A stretch of 64,000 nucleotides of DNA from NCBI RefSeq assembly GCF_011050055.1, contig NZ_DRGM01000023.1, positions 1 to 64,000 of the forward strand. Direction: 5' to 3'. The position numbers and the translations under genes were made by a program. Numbering within the stretch: the stretch's first letter is position 1; every line of letters starts with the position of its first letter. A model generated the notes under the pieces. The model saw only the letters and a program-made list of their open reading frames with translations. It was not told where the DNA came from and ran no database searches. This document shows positions 17,374 through 26,517 of this stretch, piece after piece. The DNA comes from Pseudoalteromonas prydzensis. Lineage in GTDB: Bacteria > Pseudomonadota > Gammaproteobacteria > Enterobacterales > Alteromonadaceae.

Positions 17374-18980
17374 AATCAGTTTCATTAAAAAAGTTATTTT
17401 TGCTGCATAGCTGGGTCGGCATTGTCACTGCTATTTTACTTTTCATTGTTTGCTTTACTGGCGCTTTGGCCGTACTTAGCCGTCCTGAATTAAAGATTTG
17501 GGCCAACCCTGAATTGCATCAGTTAAATTCAGTCCCTAGTGAAAAGGTTACCGAGTTAATCAATCATTACCACACATTAGTCCCTAAAGAATTTGCTGAG
17601 AACATTCATGTTTACTTACCTACAGGCCATAACACTCACTTACTCACCATTTTATTCGAATCCCACGATGGCGATGAAAACTATGACGAAGAAGCCGCGT
17701 ATGCATACCAGTTTGATCCTCGTAACTTTGAATTAGTTAACGAATATTATGGCGCTGCTGGTTATTTTTACGAACACCGTAAAACTGATGCGCCATCTTT
17801 TATTGGTCATTTTCATGCAGACTTACATTTAGGCCGCCCTATTGGCCTGATACTTACAGGGTTTTTAGGCTTAACCTTATTGGTTTCAACAATCACCGGG
17901 CTATTTATACATCGCCAATTAATCAAAGAGTTGTTTACTTTTCGGCGTAAAAAAGAGCTGAATGTAGTTGTAAATGATGCACATAAAATTATGGGGATTT
18001 GGGGCAGCCTATTTCATGGCGCCATTGGCTTTACGGGCGCATTTTTAGGTTTAGCGACAATAATATTGCTACCTGCTGCGGCATTTGTCAGTTTTGGTGG
18101 CGATCAAGATAAGCTGGTCGCAAAATTCACTGCAATGCCTGAGCCTATTATTACTAATGACTATCAAGCAACTGATATCAATACTATTTTAATTGATGCG
18201 CAAGCGCGCTACCCAAAAGCTAAAATTATTGATTTAACCATTATGGCGCATAACGATGCAAATGCTCAAGTGTACTTACGTTTGATTGGCGGTGATGCGG
18301 TCGCTTCACAATTGCTACACTATCATGGTAACGGTGAATTTAGTAAATCAATGAGTAGTTTTGGTGATATTCCAGGTCCTGCCATTAAAGTATTAGAGCT
18401 GTTGTTTCCATTGCACTTTGGTAACTTCGCTGGCATTTTTGTCAAACTGATTTGGGCACTATTAGGCTTAAGCACGGCACTATTACCACTGTCAGGCATG
18501 ATGATGTGGTTGGCAAAGCGTAGCCGCGGCAGTAACCCAACCTTATCTGAACTAGCTTACCAACGCTGGAATCGGGCGATTATTGGTAGCTGTGGCGGTT
18601 TAGTACTCGCTACTGCTATTTTGTTTCCGGCTCAAGTACTGTTAAACAACCTTGTGCCAGTACAAATGCATAACGCTTATTTTGGGCCGCTATTCTTTTA
18701 TTCATGGCTGGCTTGGTGTTTATTGGCTGTTCTACCTATTAATTATCATCGCTATTTACAAGTAACGATGACGCTGACAGGACTTGCTTGTATAGCTGTA
18801 TTACCGCTGAACTTGGCCCTTTCAGCCAGTCATGCATTTTCTGCAAATAATTTGCTCATGACAGTTGTAGATATTAGTTTCTTGTTTATTGGTGGCTTAT
18901 TTATTTATGTAAGCCAACGCTTAGTAGCCAAACAGTTAAATGGAGTAACAGCTAAAGCCACTCAAGAGGTAACTATATGA
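17370..18980 (+). CDS. PepSY-domain transmembrane protein, probable ferric-siderophore reductase
   Basis: Inner-membrane protein of 536 aa in the same family as the one at 8581. It begins KKLFLLHSWVGIVTAILLFIV, the PepSY-TM opening with its conserved histidine. It has further histidines at FIGHFHADLHLG, NDAHKIMGIWGSLFHGAIG and FPLHFGNFAG, followed by helices in the C-terminal third. These fit heme-ligating or metal-binding positions of periplasmic ferric-siderophore reductases. The start at 17370 (ATGA overlap with the previous gene) is preferred over a longer frame that reads through that gene out of frame. Operon position behind a TBDR with a Fur-like site supports iron uptake. Confidence 0.8.
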   Translation: MKSVSLKKLFLLHSWVGIVTAILLFIVCFTGALAVLSRPELKIWANPELHQLNSVPSEKVTELINHYHTLVPKEFAENIHVYLPTGHNTHLLTILFESHDGDENYDEEAAYAYQFDPRNFELVNEYYGAAGYFYEHRKTDAPSFIGHFHADLHLGRPIGLILTGFLGLTLLVSTITGLFIHRQLIKELFTFRRKKELNVVVNDAHKIMGIWGSLFHGAIGFTGAFLGLATIILLPAAAFVSFGGDQDKLVAKFTAMPEPIITNDYQATDINTILIDAQARYPKAKIIDLTIMAHNDANAQVYLRLIGGDAVASQLLHYHGNGEFSKSMSSFGDIPGPAIKVLELLFPLHFGNFAGIFVKLIWALLGLSTALLPLSGMMMWLAKRSRGSNPTLSELAYQRWNRAIIGSCGGLVLATAILFPAQVLLNNLVPVQMHNAYFGPLFFYSWLAWCLLAVLPINYHRYLQVTMTLTGLACIAVLPLNLALSASHAFSANNLLMTVVDISFLFIGGLFIYVSQRLVAKQLNGVTAKATQEVTI

Positions 18981-19210
18981 CGTTTATCTACCTAACATTA
19001 GGTTGTTTATTATTAGTTGCTAGTAGTTTACTGCTCAGAACTGCCAACAGCGCTAGCCGCTGGTTAAGCCTGGTGGTTTTTTGTATTGCCACAGCCTGTT
19101 TTATTGCTGTGTACGGTAATATAGCCGGTGTGTTTATTGCCGTGCCTACGGCACTATTAATTGGCTTATTGACGGCATTTTTATTAGGCAAAAAAACCTC
19201 AAAACAATAA
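18977..19210 (+). CDS. DUF3325-like small membrane protein
   Basis: Inner-membrane protein of 77 aa with three short helices and a basic C-terminal tail. It overlaps the PepSY gene by 4 bp (ATGA), so it belongs to the same operon. DUF3325 proteins often accompany PepSY reductases; the assignment is by pattern and position. It ends the cassette. The 197-bp gap that follows holds a small perfect palindrome (TCAAGTAACTTGA, 19354-19366) with no assigned role. Confidence 0.55.
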   Translation: MTFIYLTLGCLLLVASSLLLRTANSASRWLSLVVFCIATACFIAVYGNIAGVFIAVPTALLIGLLTAFLLGKKTSKQ

Positions 19211-19407
19211 TTAAAGACTTGCGCGCCCAAGCATCATGTTGAGGGCGTTACTTGAAACAACCTCTCGCTGCCTGCATATTCTCTCTGATCATAATGCTTA
19301 TATGGTTGGGATAATGGATTAGCTACATAGCTGACCACGCAAAGCCATGTATCTTCAAGTAACTTGAGTATATACTTCCTAGCATGAGTACTTGTAATGA
19401 CTAACTA

Positions 19408-20097
19408 ATGACAAAACCAAAAAAGAAAAGTAATTTTTTCAGTAACCTTATTTTTAATATTATTTTACCGGCGGTGATTTTAAGCCGCTTCAGTACACCA
19501 GATACCTTAGGTCCAGTGTGGGCGGTGGTGGTGGCACTTGCCTTTCCACTGTTATTTGGGTTGTGGGAGCTTAAGCAATCAGGCAAAGTAAACTTTTTCT
19601 CAGTACTTGGCATCATCAGCGTACTGCTTACTGGCGGTATTAGTTTATTTGAACTCGACCCTAAATACATTGCCATTAAAGAAGCCATGGTGCCCGCTAT
19701 TATCGGTATTATTGTGTTAGTGAGCCAATACACACCTTACCCGTTAATTCGCAAACTATTAATTAACCCTGAACTTTTAGATATAGAAAAGCTAACTCAG
19801 TCACTTGAGCAACAAAATAACACCGCTGTATTTGATGCGAAGATGCGCCTTGCCGGTTTTATTGTTGCCAGTGCGTTCTTTTTATCTGCGATACTTAACT
19901 ACTTTTTAGCAAAAAATATCGTTGTTAGCATGCCCGGCACCACAGCTTATGCGGAAGAGTTAGGGCGTATGACGTGGTTAAGTTACCCAGTGATTGTAGC
20001 CCCAACAATGATATTACTCGTTGGCGCTATTATTTTCACTTTTAAGCAAATTGGTAAACTAACTAAACAACCAATCGACGAATTTATTTTGCAGTAA
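19408..20097 (+). CDS. VC0807-family integral membrane protein
   Basis: Inner-membrane protein of 229 aa with about six hydrophobic segments. The start (FFSNLIFNIILPAVILSRFS), the LGPVWAVVVALAFPL block and FELDPKYIAIKEAMVPAIIGI resemble the uncharacterised VC0807 family, so the product is placed there without a function. No catalytic motif is visible. The TAA stop at 20095-20097 is followed directly, in the same frame, by 50 more sense codons (see next entry). It is not overlapped by neighbours and is convergent with the TBDR gene at 20338. Confidence 0.7.
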   Translation: MTKPKKKSNFFSNLIFNIILPAVILSRFSTPDTLGPVWAVVVALAFPLLFGLWELKQSGKVNFFSVLGIISVLLTGGISLFELDPKYIAIKEAMVPAIIGIIVLVSQYTPYPLIRKLLINPELLDIEKLTQSLEQQNNTAVFDAKMRLAGFIVASAFFLSAILNYFLAKNIVVSMPGTTAYAEELGRMTWLSYPVIVAPTMILLVGAIIFTFKQIGKLTKQPIDEFILQ

Positions 20098-20250
20098 GTG
20101 CTTGGTCAAGTCGGTATCATTATGGTGCTGGTGATGCCATTTGATCCATTTACCACCACGGCATTAATATTAGTAAACACCTTGCAAGCGGTGATTCTTG
20201 GCTTATGTACATTTTATTTACTATCAAAACGAAAATTGCGCTGTAAATAG
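20098..20250 (+). pseudogene. In-frame open stretch after the VC0807-like stop, likely gene remnant
   Basis: Immediately after the TAA of the VC0807-like gene, 50 codons stay open in the same frame, from GTG at 20098 to TAG at 20248-20250. The peptide begins LGQVGIIMVLVMPF, continues with one good membrane helix (about TTALILVNTLQAVILGLCTF) and ends in a basic tail, like the C-terminus of a membrane transporter. No ribosome site precedes the GTG. It may be the tail of a lost gene fused next to this one, a C-terminal extension cut by a nonsense mutation, or a readthrough product. I do not recognise the family. Confidence 0.35.
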
Positions 20251-20289
20251 GCATTCGTTAACGTTTGTGCAAGCTAAACAAGCTACATG

Positions 20290-20319
20290 AAAAAGGCCTC
20301 GATTGAGGATTGAGGCCTG
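20290..20319 (-). terminator. Terminator of the catecholate-type TBDR gene
   Basis: AGGCCTC and GAGGCCT form a 7-bp stem around 11 nt. On the minus strand the stem is followed by TTTTT, a standard intrinsic terminator about 20 bp after the receptor stop at 20338. Confidence 0.65.
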
Positions 20320-20337
20320 CTATTTATGTTAAATTAA

Positions 20338-22317
20338 TTAAAATTCCCAGCTGAGTGACGCCCAATAACGGCGACCATCTTCTACATAACCATACTCATC
20401 TTCAGTGATGTCTTTATCAAACATGTTATACACACCAAAGCCAAGTTTTACTGTGTTGGTTAAGTTATAGTTACCACCAATATCGGCCAAAGTATAATCT
20501 GGCGCAATAAGGCTACTTTGCGAAGGTCCAGTGGTTGGTTGACTTTCTTCACCGCGGTAATGAACACGTAACCAGCTGCCAAATTTATCACTGGGTTGCC
20601 AGTTAAGTGATGTTTGCAAAATATGTTTCGGCAACTGGTTTAGTGGGCTGCCTTTGTATTCACCCGATTTTTGCTCTGAATCGGTGTAAGTGTAATTTGC
20701 CCTTATGTCGATATCACTGGTGATGTCATACGACAGGGTAAATTCAAAGCCTTGAGTGACGGCCTCATCCACATTGACATACGTAGTGGGCAGTGAACCA
20801 AAGTCGTTAGGGCCATCTGTACACTGGGTTAGCGGGCAGGCGATACGGGTGATTTTGTCATCAAACTGATTATAAAACACGGTACTTGACACATTCAGAT
20901 CACGGTTCACATCGTAATAAATACCCATTTCATAGTTTACTGACGTTTCTGGGCTTAAATCTGGGTTACCATAAATATTTCCACCGCGACTTACTTGTCC
21001 CCAGTCTGGCGTAGATTGGCGAATGTTTGGCGCTCTAAAACCTGTTGAGATGCCACCTTTAATAGTAAGATCATTGGTTGCTGTATACACGCCGTATAAA
21101 CGCGGGCTCCAATGCCCGGCAAAGTTACCATCGTGATCGTACCTAAGTCCCGTGGTCAATTTAAACGACTTTGTGGCAGCCCATTCATCTTCGGCAAAGA
21201 TTGACCACTGCTCATTCTCAACGTGCGTTAAATCGCTAATTTTATTACTAGTATAATCATCCAGTGTTTCTTTTAAATACGCGGCACCTAGCGTGGCATT
21301 ATGATCCGTAATAATTGGCAACGTCCAGCTAGTTTGCGCGTCAGTGTTTTCCACATACATTTCACGAGAGGTGTTGTCAAATTTATCGTACTTTAAGTAG
21401 CTACGCGAAGAACCAAAATCATAAAAGCCATTATGGCTGAGTGAAAACGTTTGTTGTTCATATTCAGTCGTTGATGACTCAGGACAACCGCGGCGTCCAC
21501 AGTTTTCTCCTGGTGCAAGTGCTGCAACTGTTTTACCGAGCGTCGCATCCAAGGTTTGTTTACCGGTGCCTGCCTCAAACATAATTTCATGATTGTCAGT
21601 CGGGGTTAAAATAAACTTGGCTTTGATATTACTTTGCTCTTTACCGCGAAAACCTGCTGTGAAATCATCTTCATCTCGTTTCGAAAACTGCCCAGAGAAC
21701 TGCACACCTAATAACTCAGGAATTAGCCCACCGGCGGTAAAAAAACTAGCTTGGTTAATATTACCCGACTCACTGCGCTCTTGAATTGTGCTATCAAGAC
21801 GTACTTCACCGTACCATTGCTCTGGTGTTTTACGGGTAATAATATTGATCACCCCACCAATGGCGTCTGAGCCATAAAGTGACGACATCGGGCCGCGAAT
21901 AACTTCAATGCGCTCAATTGCTGAAATAGGCGGTGTCCACGCCCCTTCGACCCCAGGCCCATCACTGTTAGGGCGTGTCTCACGGGATGTTTGCCGCTGT
22001 CCGTCAATTAATATCAAGGTATATTGGCTCGCCATGCCGCGCAGACTAATGTCTTTTCTATCGCCGCCGCCAGTGACAACAACACCGGGGACGTCGGTTA
22101 ATGCATCGGTTAAATCACGATAAAAACGTTTTTCGAGCTGTGCTCTGTCTATCACGCTAATACTGGCTGGTGCCTCTTTGAGCATTTGTTCACTGCCAGA
22201 TGCAGATACCACAATCACTTCCATATCTTGCTTTGCATCATCCGCATGGGCTGACACACTTAAAGCGCTTAAAATTGCTGCAGTTAACGGTATTAATTTA
22301 CGGCTTACCGTATTCAT
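20338..22317 (-). CDS. Catecholate-siderophore-type TonB-dependent receptor (FepA/CirA/IrgA group)
   Basis: Outer-membrane receptor of 659 aa. The signal peptide ends SVSAHA; MEVIVVSAS is a TonB-box-like start, and the plug carries DISLRGMASQYTLILIDGQRQ and ERIEVIRGPMSSLYGSDAIGGVINIITRK, the FepA/CirA/IrgA-type block. The barrel ends SLSWEF. Its likely role is import of a ferric catecholate or breakdown product. A strong Fur-like site lies about 30 bp upstream, and a LysR gene is transcribed divergently 121 bp away, so iron plus a second signal may control it. The receptor at 55276 is clearly related. The start is the ATG complementary to 22315-22317, with GGAGAATC just before it. Confidence 0.9.
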   Translation of the reverse strand: MNTVSRKLIPLTAAILSALSVSAHADDAKQDMEVIVVSASGSEQMLKEAPASISVIDRAQLEKRFYRDLTDALTDVPGVVVTGGGDRKDISLRGMASQYTLILIDGQRQTSRETRPNSDGPGVEGAWTPPISAIERIEVIRGPMSSLYGSDAIGGVINIITRKTPEQWYGEVRLDSTIQERSESGNINQASFFTAGGLIPELLGVQFSGQFSKRDEDDFTAGFRGKEQSNIKAKFILTPTDNHEIMFEAGTGKQTLDATLGKTVAALAPGENCGRRGCPESSTTEYEQQTFSLSHNGFYDFGSSRSYLKYDKFDNTSREMYVENTDAQTSWTLPIITDHNATLGAAYLKETLDDYTSNKISDLTHVENEQWSIFAEDEWAATKSFKLTTGLRYDHDGNFAGHWSPRLYGVYTATNDLTIKGGISTGFRAPNIRQSTPDWGQVSRGGNIYGNPDLSPETSVNYEMGIYYDVNRDLNVSSTVFYNQFDDKITRIACPLTQCTDGPNDFGSLPTTYVNVDEAVTQGFEFTLSYDITSDIDIRANYTYTDSEQKSGEYKGSPLNQLPKHILQTSLNWQPSDKFGSWLRVHYRGEESQPTTGPSQSSLIAPDYTLADIGGNYNLTNTVKLGFGVYNMFDKDITEDEYGYVEDGRRYWASLSWEF

Positions 22318-22347
22318 GATGATTCTCCGTGACTTTTGTCTTATAAA

Positions 22348-22362
22348 TGATAATAATTAGCG
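22348..22362. promoter_or_regulatory. Fur-box-like site in TBDR/LysR divergent promoter
   Basis: TGATAATAATTAGCG matches 12 of the 14 defined positions of TGATAATNATTATCA, with the left half perfect. It lies about 31 bp upstream of the receptor start at 22317 and about 80 bp before the LysR start. Confidence 0.65.
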
Positions 22363-22438
22363 TTTGCGATATTAATCAGAAGTTCCCCCGTTCTCAACGT
22401 GTGAATTCTTAAAGCTATGTTAAGCAGGACTTAAAGTT

Positions 22439-23341
22439 ATGAATGGGAAATTACTAAAGGCGCTCAATGTGTTCGCACGCACAGTGGAAACAGGGAATAT
22501 GAGTAGTGCAGCGCAAGAGTTAATGATGACCACCTCAGCTGTAAGCCAACAAATAAAGCAACTTGAGCATGAGTTAGGTTTAAGCTTGTTTAATCGCAGC
22601 CCGCGGGTGCTCACACTCACCGAAGCGGGCGAGCTGTATTATCAAAGCTGTATCAAGATGCTGGCCCTGAGTGAATCTGCCTCGCAGCAGTTACAGCACT
22701 TACAAAATAACCCCAGTGGCCGATTAAAGTTAGTCGCACCGGTGGGCTTTGGCGGCGGGCTGTTAAGTGCACCACTACAGCAATTAATCAGCCAATACGA
22801 GGATATTGATATTCAACTCAGCTTGTCTGACGAACCTGTTGATATGATAAAAGCGGGCGCTGATTTAGCCATTGCTATTGGCCCTTTGCAAGACTCAAAC
22901 TTAATAGCAAGGCACTTAGTTGACTGGCCTTTAGTGTTATGTGTACACCACAGCCACCTTTTAGCCAATGAGATCAGTAACGATATTGAGCAATTAACGA
23001 AAATGCCACGCATTGCCCATATAAGCGCAGAATATGCGCTGACGCATAAAGCAACTGAACAAAGCGTTACATTACCCGCAGCACGGATCACCGTAAACAA
23101 TATGCAAAGCATCATTCAACTAGTATGTGATGGTGTTGGCTACGCCATTTTACCCGAGCCGGAAGTGCGCAGTTTATTACATTCAGGTGAATTAAAACCT
23201 TTGTGTACCGATTGGCAACTCCCTCATTACAGTGTGTTTGCAGTCACTCCTGCGCGGGATATTTTAGCTGCGAAAACGAAAGCCGCAATTGCCTTATTAA
23301 AAGCAAGTTTTGCGGCTATTTCGTTAGCAAAAGCCTGTTAA
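22439..23341 (+). CDS. LysR-family transcriptional regulator
   Basis: DNA-binding regulator of 300 aa. The winged helix-turn-helix is at about 1-60 (ETGNMSSAAQELMMTTSAVSQQIKQ, split here as TSAVSQQIKQLEHELGLSLF), and a periplasmic-binding-protein-like co-inducer domain covers about 88-295. It is divergent from the catecholate-type TBDR, and LysR genes often regulate their divergent neighbour, so control of that receptor is the first hypothesis; the inducer is unknown. The gene ends 63 bp before the stop of a convergent gene, with a shared terminator between. The ATG is preceded by AGGAC at about 9 nt. Confidence 0.88.
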   Translation: MNGKLLKALNVFARTVETGNMSSAAQELMMTTSAVSQQIKQLEHELGLSLFNRSPRVLTLTEAGELYYQSCIKMLALSESASQQLQHLQNNPSGRLKLVAPVGFGGGLLSAPLQQLISQYEDIDIQLSLSDEPVDMIKAGADLAIAIGPLQDSNLIARHLVDWPLVLCVHHSHLLANEISNDIEQLTKMPRIAHISAEYALTHKATEQSVTLPAARITVNNMQSIIQLVCDGVGYAILPEPEVRSLLHSGELKPLCTDWQLPHYSVFAVTPARDILAAKTKAAIALLKASFAAISLAKAC

Positions 23342-23390
23342 AAAATAATAGTAACTTGCTTGACTACGTTGCTCTTGTTGGTTTTTTACC

Positions 23391-23420
23391 AAAACCAGTA
23401 AAAATTAATTTACTGGTTTT
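23391..23420. terminator. Bidirectional terminator overlapping a stop codon
   Basis: AAAACCAGTAAA and TTTACTGGTTTT form a perfect 12-bp stem with a 6-nt AATTAA loop. The stop codon of the convergent lipoprotein gene (23405-23407) lies in the loop. It is AT-flanked on both sides and suits both the LysR gene and the lipoprotein gene. Confidence 0.65.
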
Positions 23421-26122
23421 AACTCAATTATTGATACGGAACCAAGAGGATCAATCATGTAATCTTCACTCGGTTCGCCTTCATCGGCGGTGATGATTAA
23501 TTTTCCATCTGGACTGAAAGTTACCATATCTGGCAGCGCTCCGACTGCAGCTATCATTTCAAGCTCATAACTACTGGTGTTAAACATAGCAACAACGCCA
23601 GTATCCGTTTTCACGCCTGACTCGATCGCAGCGGCAAGTTTTCCGTTTGATACTGCGACAGAATTAACACCGGCACCGTAATAGCTAATATCAATTGCAG
23701 CGAGTGTTGCAATGTTACTCGGATTAGCAAAATCAACCACTTCAATACGCGGGGCATTAAGCAAGCTGCCGTTATTTACCACGAATAAACGTTTTGTTTG
23801 GGCATCATAAGCCGTGATCTCTGCAGCGCCTTCACCGCCTTCAAGTAACAAGCGTGATGTAAAATCAAACTTGCCTTCGCTGTTTTCACTATAGACGGTG
23901 ATATTACCGCTATCTTCGTTTGCAACCACCAGCTGCGCTTGTAACGTTGGGCTTTGCTCGGCGGGTATAAATAACACCCCCTCTGGTGCATCATCACCTT
24001 GAGTAACGAGCATTTGCACAAAGCTTACGGCATTCACATCACTAATATCATATACTGCAACCGCATCAGCACGCTCCAAGGCAATAAACGCATAACGCTT
24101 ATTGGCGACCATGCCCGTTGTTACGCTCTCAGGCTCAGTGCCTTTCGCATCACTGCGACCATCAGGGTAAACGCCGGCTTTATTTGCCTCAACGGCAAGC
24201 GATGAACCACTATCAAATACCTGCTCACCGGTATCACCATTAAAGATTGAGAATGAACGAGCGCCAAAACTATAGAGCGTATTATGACTGGATGCCGCAG
24301 TATCGGAATCAACATATTGCGATACTAATAAACGCCCTAATTCAAGGTTGTTTTGTAATGTACTTACGTCAGTAAATACCGATTCATCAAGCACGATATC
24401 TGCAACTTTCTCACCTTCTGCAAAGTTAGTAAACCAGTCACGTACATCCCCTTCGTTGGCAGTAAGTACGTAATGTATGCCATCTTGTGAAAATGTTGCA
24501 ATGCCATCAGGTTGATACATTCCCATTACGTTTGCGCGAGTTTGTAGCTTGATCATATTGTCTTTATCACTGGCATCGATTTCGTTGCCTGCCATGCCAT
24601 AATCTTTAAAACCCAGCGGGAAGATATCAGTGATAGTTTTAGTGGTTAAATCTATTTTCGCAAGGCCGTTATTCTCTTGCAATGACACCCATGCAGTGCT
24701 TGAATCCGCTGATACGGCGACATATTCAGGCTCAACGTCTGCAGCTAAATCGGCACCTTTGCCAAATACCCGAAAGCCTTTGCTTTCAAGGGCCGCTTCT
24801 TGATCATTAAATGCTGTGAAATTTAATGTAGTTGCAGCAATCACATGCATAGGAGTTTTAAAGTTTTTCCGTCCAGGGCTGGCATAAAGCTGTGGCGCAT
24901 TCTCATCAGCAAGCTCTATAAATTCCATACCATCAGGAAAACGACCATAACTATTAACATGGAAATCGCCATAACTGACCTGTTGATGTACTTGGCCTTG
25001 GTATTTTAGTTTAATGGTTTCGCCTTTGCCTAAGCCAAAGTCTTCATTATTATTTAAAATAGCCGTTGCGGGTGCACCGTTAGGAAGCTGAGTACCCGTA
25101 ACTAAATTAGGCAATAATACAATAAAGCCGTGACCAGGAATTTCAGTGCCTGCAGGGATAGTTAAACCCGCTTGGTTATTTGCTTCACGATCTAAATCAA
25201 CTAATTCCCACTCATTAGCTGCAAAAACAAATGGTTCGGAAGATGTGTTGTACAGCTCAACAAAATCAGCGTCAGCACGGCCTTTTGAGACTACTTCGTT
25301 GATCACAATATTCGCGGCAGTTGCACCGTCAACTGGCGCTGGCAATTTATTGGCAGCACCAGGCGTTGGCGCGAGCGCTTCATCTTGAGTATGCCAATCA
25401 CCGCCATCTGGTAAACGCCCCCATGAAGATACATGATTACCATCATTCCAATGTGCACTTTGCACAACTAGATTATTGTGCACTAATAATGCGGTATCGC
25501 CTTTACCTAAACCGAAATCAGTGTCACCTTCCCCAGCAACAATTGTGCCCGTAGGTGCACCAAATGGAATACTTGTTTGGTCTGTGGCGATCACTAAAAA
25601 TTCCCCGCCAAGCAAGGTGGTCCCTTCAGGAATAGCAATACCCGGCTCTAAATCTTGTTCAAAACCTTTTAAATCATTTACCGCCCAATTGGCACCAAAG
25701 GTGAAGCTTTGAGCTGAATTATTATAAAGCTCAATAAAGTCATACCCACCGTCCGTTGAGCGTACTTCATTAATAACAATATCGCCTTTCGCAGGCACAA
25801 CAACTGCACTAAACGTGGCAGTAATATCTTTATGATTATCCATCGTCAATGTGAGTGATTGGGCGTCGTACTCTGCGCTGCCGATATCGCCAGACCAAGA
25901 GATAAACTCATATCCTTCAGCTGCTTGCGCTGTGAGAATGACGATTGAGTCTTGCTCATAATCATCTTTTGCTGGGGTGATCACCACATTACCCGCACTT
26001 TGTGGGGTAATTTCTAGCATTAATTGGTAGCGACTAGGCTCCATATCGTTATTATTATCGAGATCGCACCCGCTTAATGCCCCCAGCATTAGCAAACTGC
26101 CTACTAATGGTTTCAGTTTCAT
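23405..26122 (-). CDS. Large lipoprotein with two lamin-tail domains and choice-of-anchor I beta-propeller
   Basis: Exported 905-aa protein. The lipobox is LSGC with the lipidated C19. A divergent InlB-B-like repeat follows at about 32-105 (EGYEFISWSGDI, ITATFSA), then two lamin-tail domains at about 113-245 and 268-415; each has INEV, a VELYN/IELYN block and FGLGKGDTA/FGLGKGETI. A C-terminal region of about 475 residues has repeated blade-like strands (PEYVAVSADSSTAWV, MVTFSPDGKLIITADEGEP) typical of choice-of-anchor I proteins. Some relatives are fused to phosphatase or nuclease domains; no such catalytic domain is seen here. The cell location is probably the outer membrane or surface. The start has AAGGAC 7 nt upstream. 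Function unknown. Confidence 0.82.
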   Translation of the reverse strand: MKLKPLVGSLLMLGALSGCDLDNNNDMEPSRYQLMLEITPQSAGNVVITPAKDDYEQDSIVILTAQAAEGYEFISWSGDIGSAEYDAQSLTLTMDNHKDITATFSAVVVPAKGDIVINEVRSTDGGYDFIELYNNSAQSFTFGANWAVNDLKGFEQDLEPGIAIPEGTTLLGGEFLVIATDQTSIPFGAPTGTIVAGEGDTDFGLGKGDTALLVHNNLVVQSAHWNDGNHVSSWGRLPDGGDWHTQDEALAPTPGAANKLPAPVDGATAANIVINEVVSKGRADADFVELYNTSSEPFVFAANEWELVDLDREANNQAGLTIPAGTEIPGHGFIVLLPNLVTGTQLPNGAPATAILNNNEDFGLGKGETIKLKYQGQVHQQVSYGDFHVNSYGRFPDGMEFIELADENAPQLYASPGRKNFKTPMHVIAATTLNFTAFNDQEAALESKGFRVFGKGADLAADVEPEYVAVSADSSTAWVSLQENNGLAKIDLTTKTITDIFPLGFKDYGMAGNEIDASDKDNMIKLQTRANVMGMYQPDGIATFSQDGIHYVLTANEGDVRDWFTNFAEGEKVADIVLDESVFTDVSTLQNNLELGRLLVSQYVDSDTAASSHNTLYSFGARSFSIFNGDTGEQVFDSGSSLAVEANKAGVYPDGRSDAKGTEPESVTTGMVANKRYAFIALERADAVAVYDISDVNAVSFVQMLVTQGDDAPEGVLFIPAEQSPTLQAQLVVANEDSGNITVYSENSEGKFDFTSRLLLEGGEGAAEITAYDAQTKRLFVVNNGSLLNAPRIEVVDFANPSNIATLAAIDISYYGAGVNSVAVSNGKLAAAIESGVKTDTGVVAMFNTSSYELEMIAAVGALPDMVTFSPDGKLIITADEGEPSEDYMIDPLGSVSIIELKPVN

Positions 26123-26230
26123 ATTTTGTCCTTAGTTATTTGTTAAATAAAACTGAACAAAACATTAATAAGAACAAATTACAAAGCGATGTTATTTACA
26201 TGTAATAAACATGACAAACTAAATCATCAC

Positions 26231-26335
26231 TTAGCTAACAGCTAACCACAGGCCAACGAACATCATTAAAGAGCCAGCAACACGATTAAGCCAGATCACA
26301 AGGCCAACCCGCCGCAAAGTGAATGACAAAAGGCG
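26231..26335 (-). pseudogene. Remnant of a LysE/RhtB-family exporter gene (C-terminus only)
   Basis: On the minus strand the last 30 or so codons before the TAA at 26231-26233 read LRRVGLVIWLNRVAG and then MMFVGLWLAVS. This is the characteristic last helix of LysE/RhtB amino-acid exporters (a WLNRVSG...GLGLRLALS type ending). An in-frame stop lies just upstream (around 26336), and no start or remaining helices are found, so the gene is a fragment left by a deletion or rearrangement. It sits between the lipoprotein gene and katG. Confidence 0.55.
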
Positions 26336-26369
26336 AAGCCTTTATTGCCGAGTAGTAACATCATTTCTA

Positions 26370-26394
26370 AAGCCAGCGTTAATGCTGGCTTTTT
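26370..26394 (+). terminator. Orphan intrinsic terminator
   Basis: AGCCAGC and GCTGGCT form a 7-bp stem (8 with the flanking A-T pair) with a 6-nt loop, followed by TTTTG. No gene on the plus strand ends here. It is probably left over from the lost genes around the LysE remnant. The rest of 26123-26517 holds the promoters of the two flanking genes and nothing else I recognise. Confidence 0.55.
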
Positions 26395-26517
26395 GTTATT
26401 AATCTTTCATTCATCTATTTTGTCGAACTATTCAATCGCTTTAAACCCTAGAAACTAACTAGCTAGTCGCTTTTTTCGCAACTATAGTTTTCCTTGTTAA
26501 CTCACAGGAGAACACTC

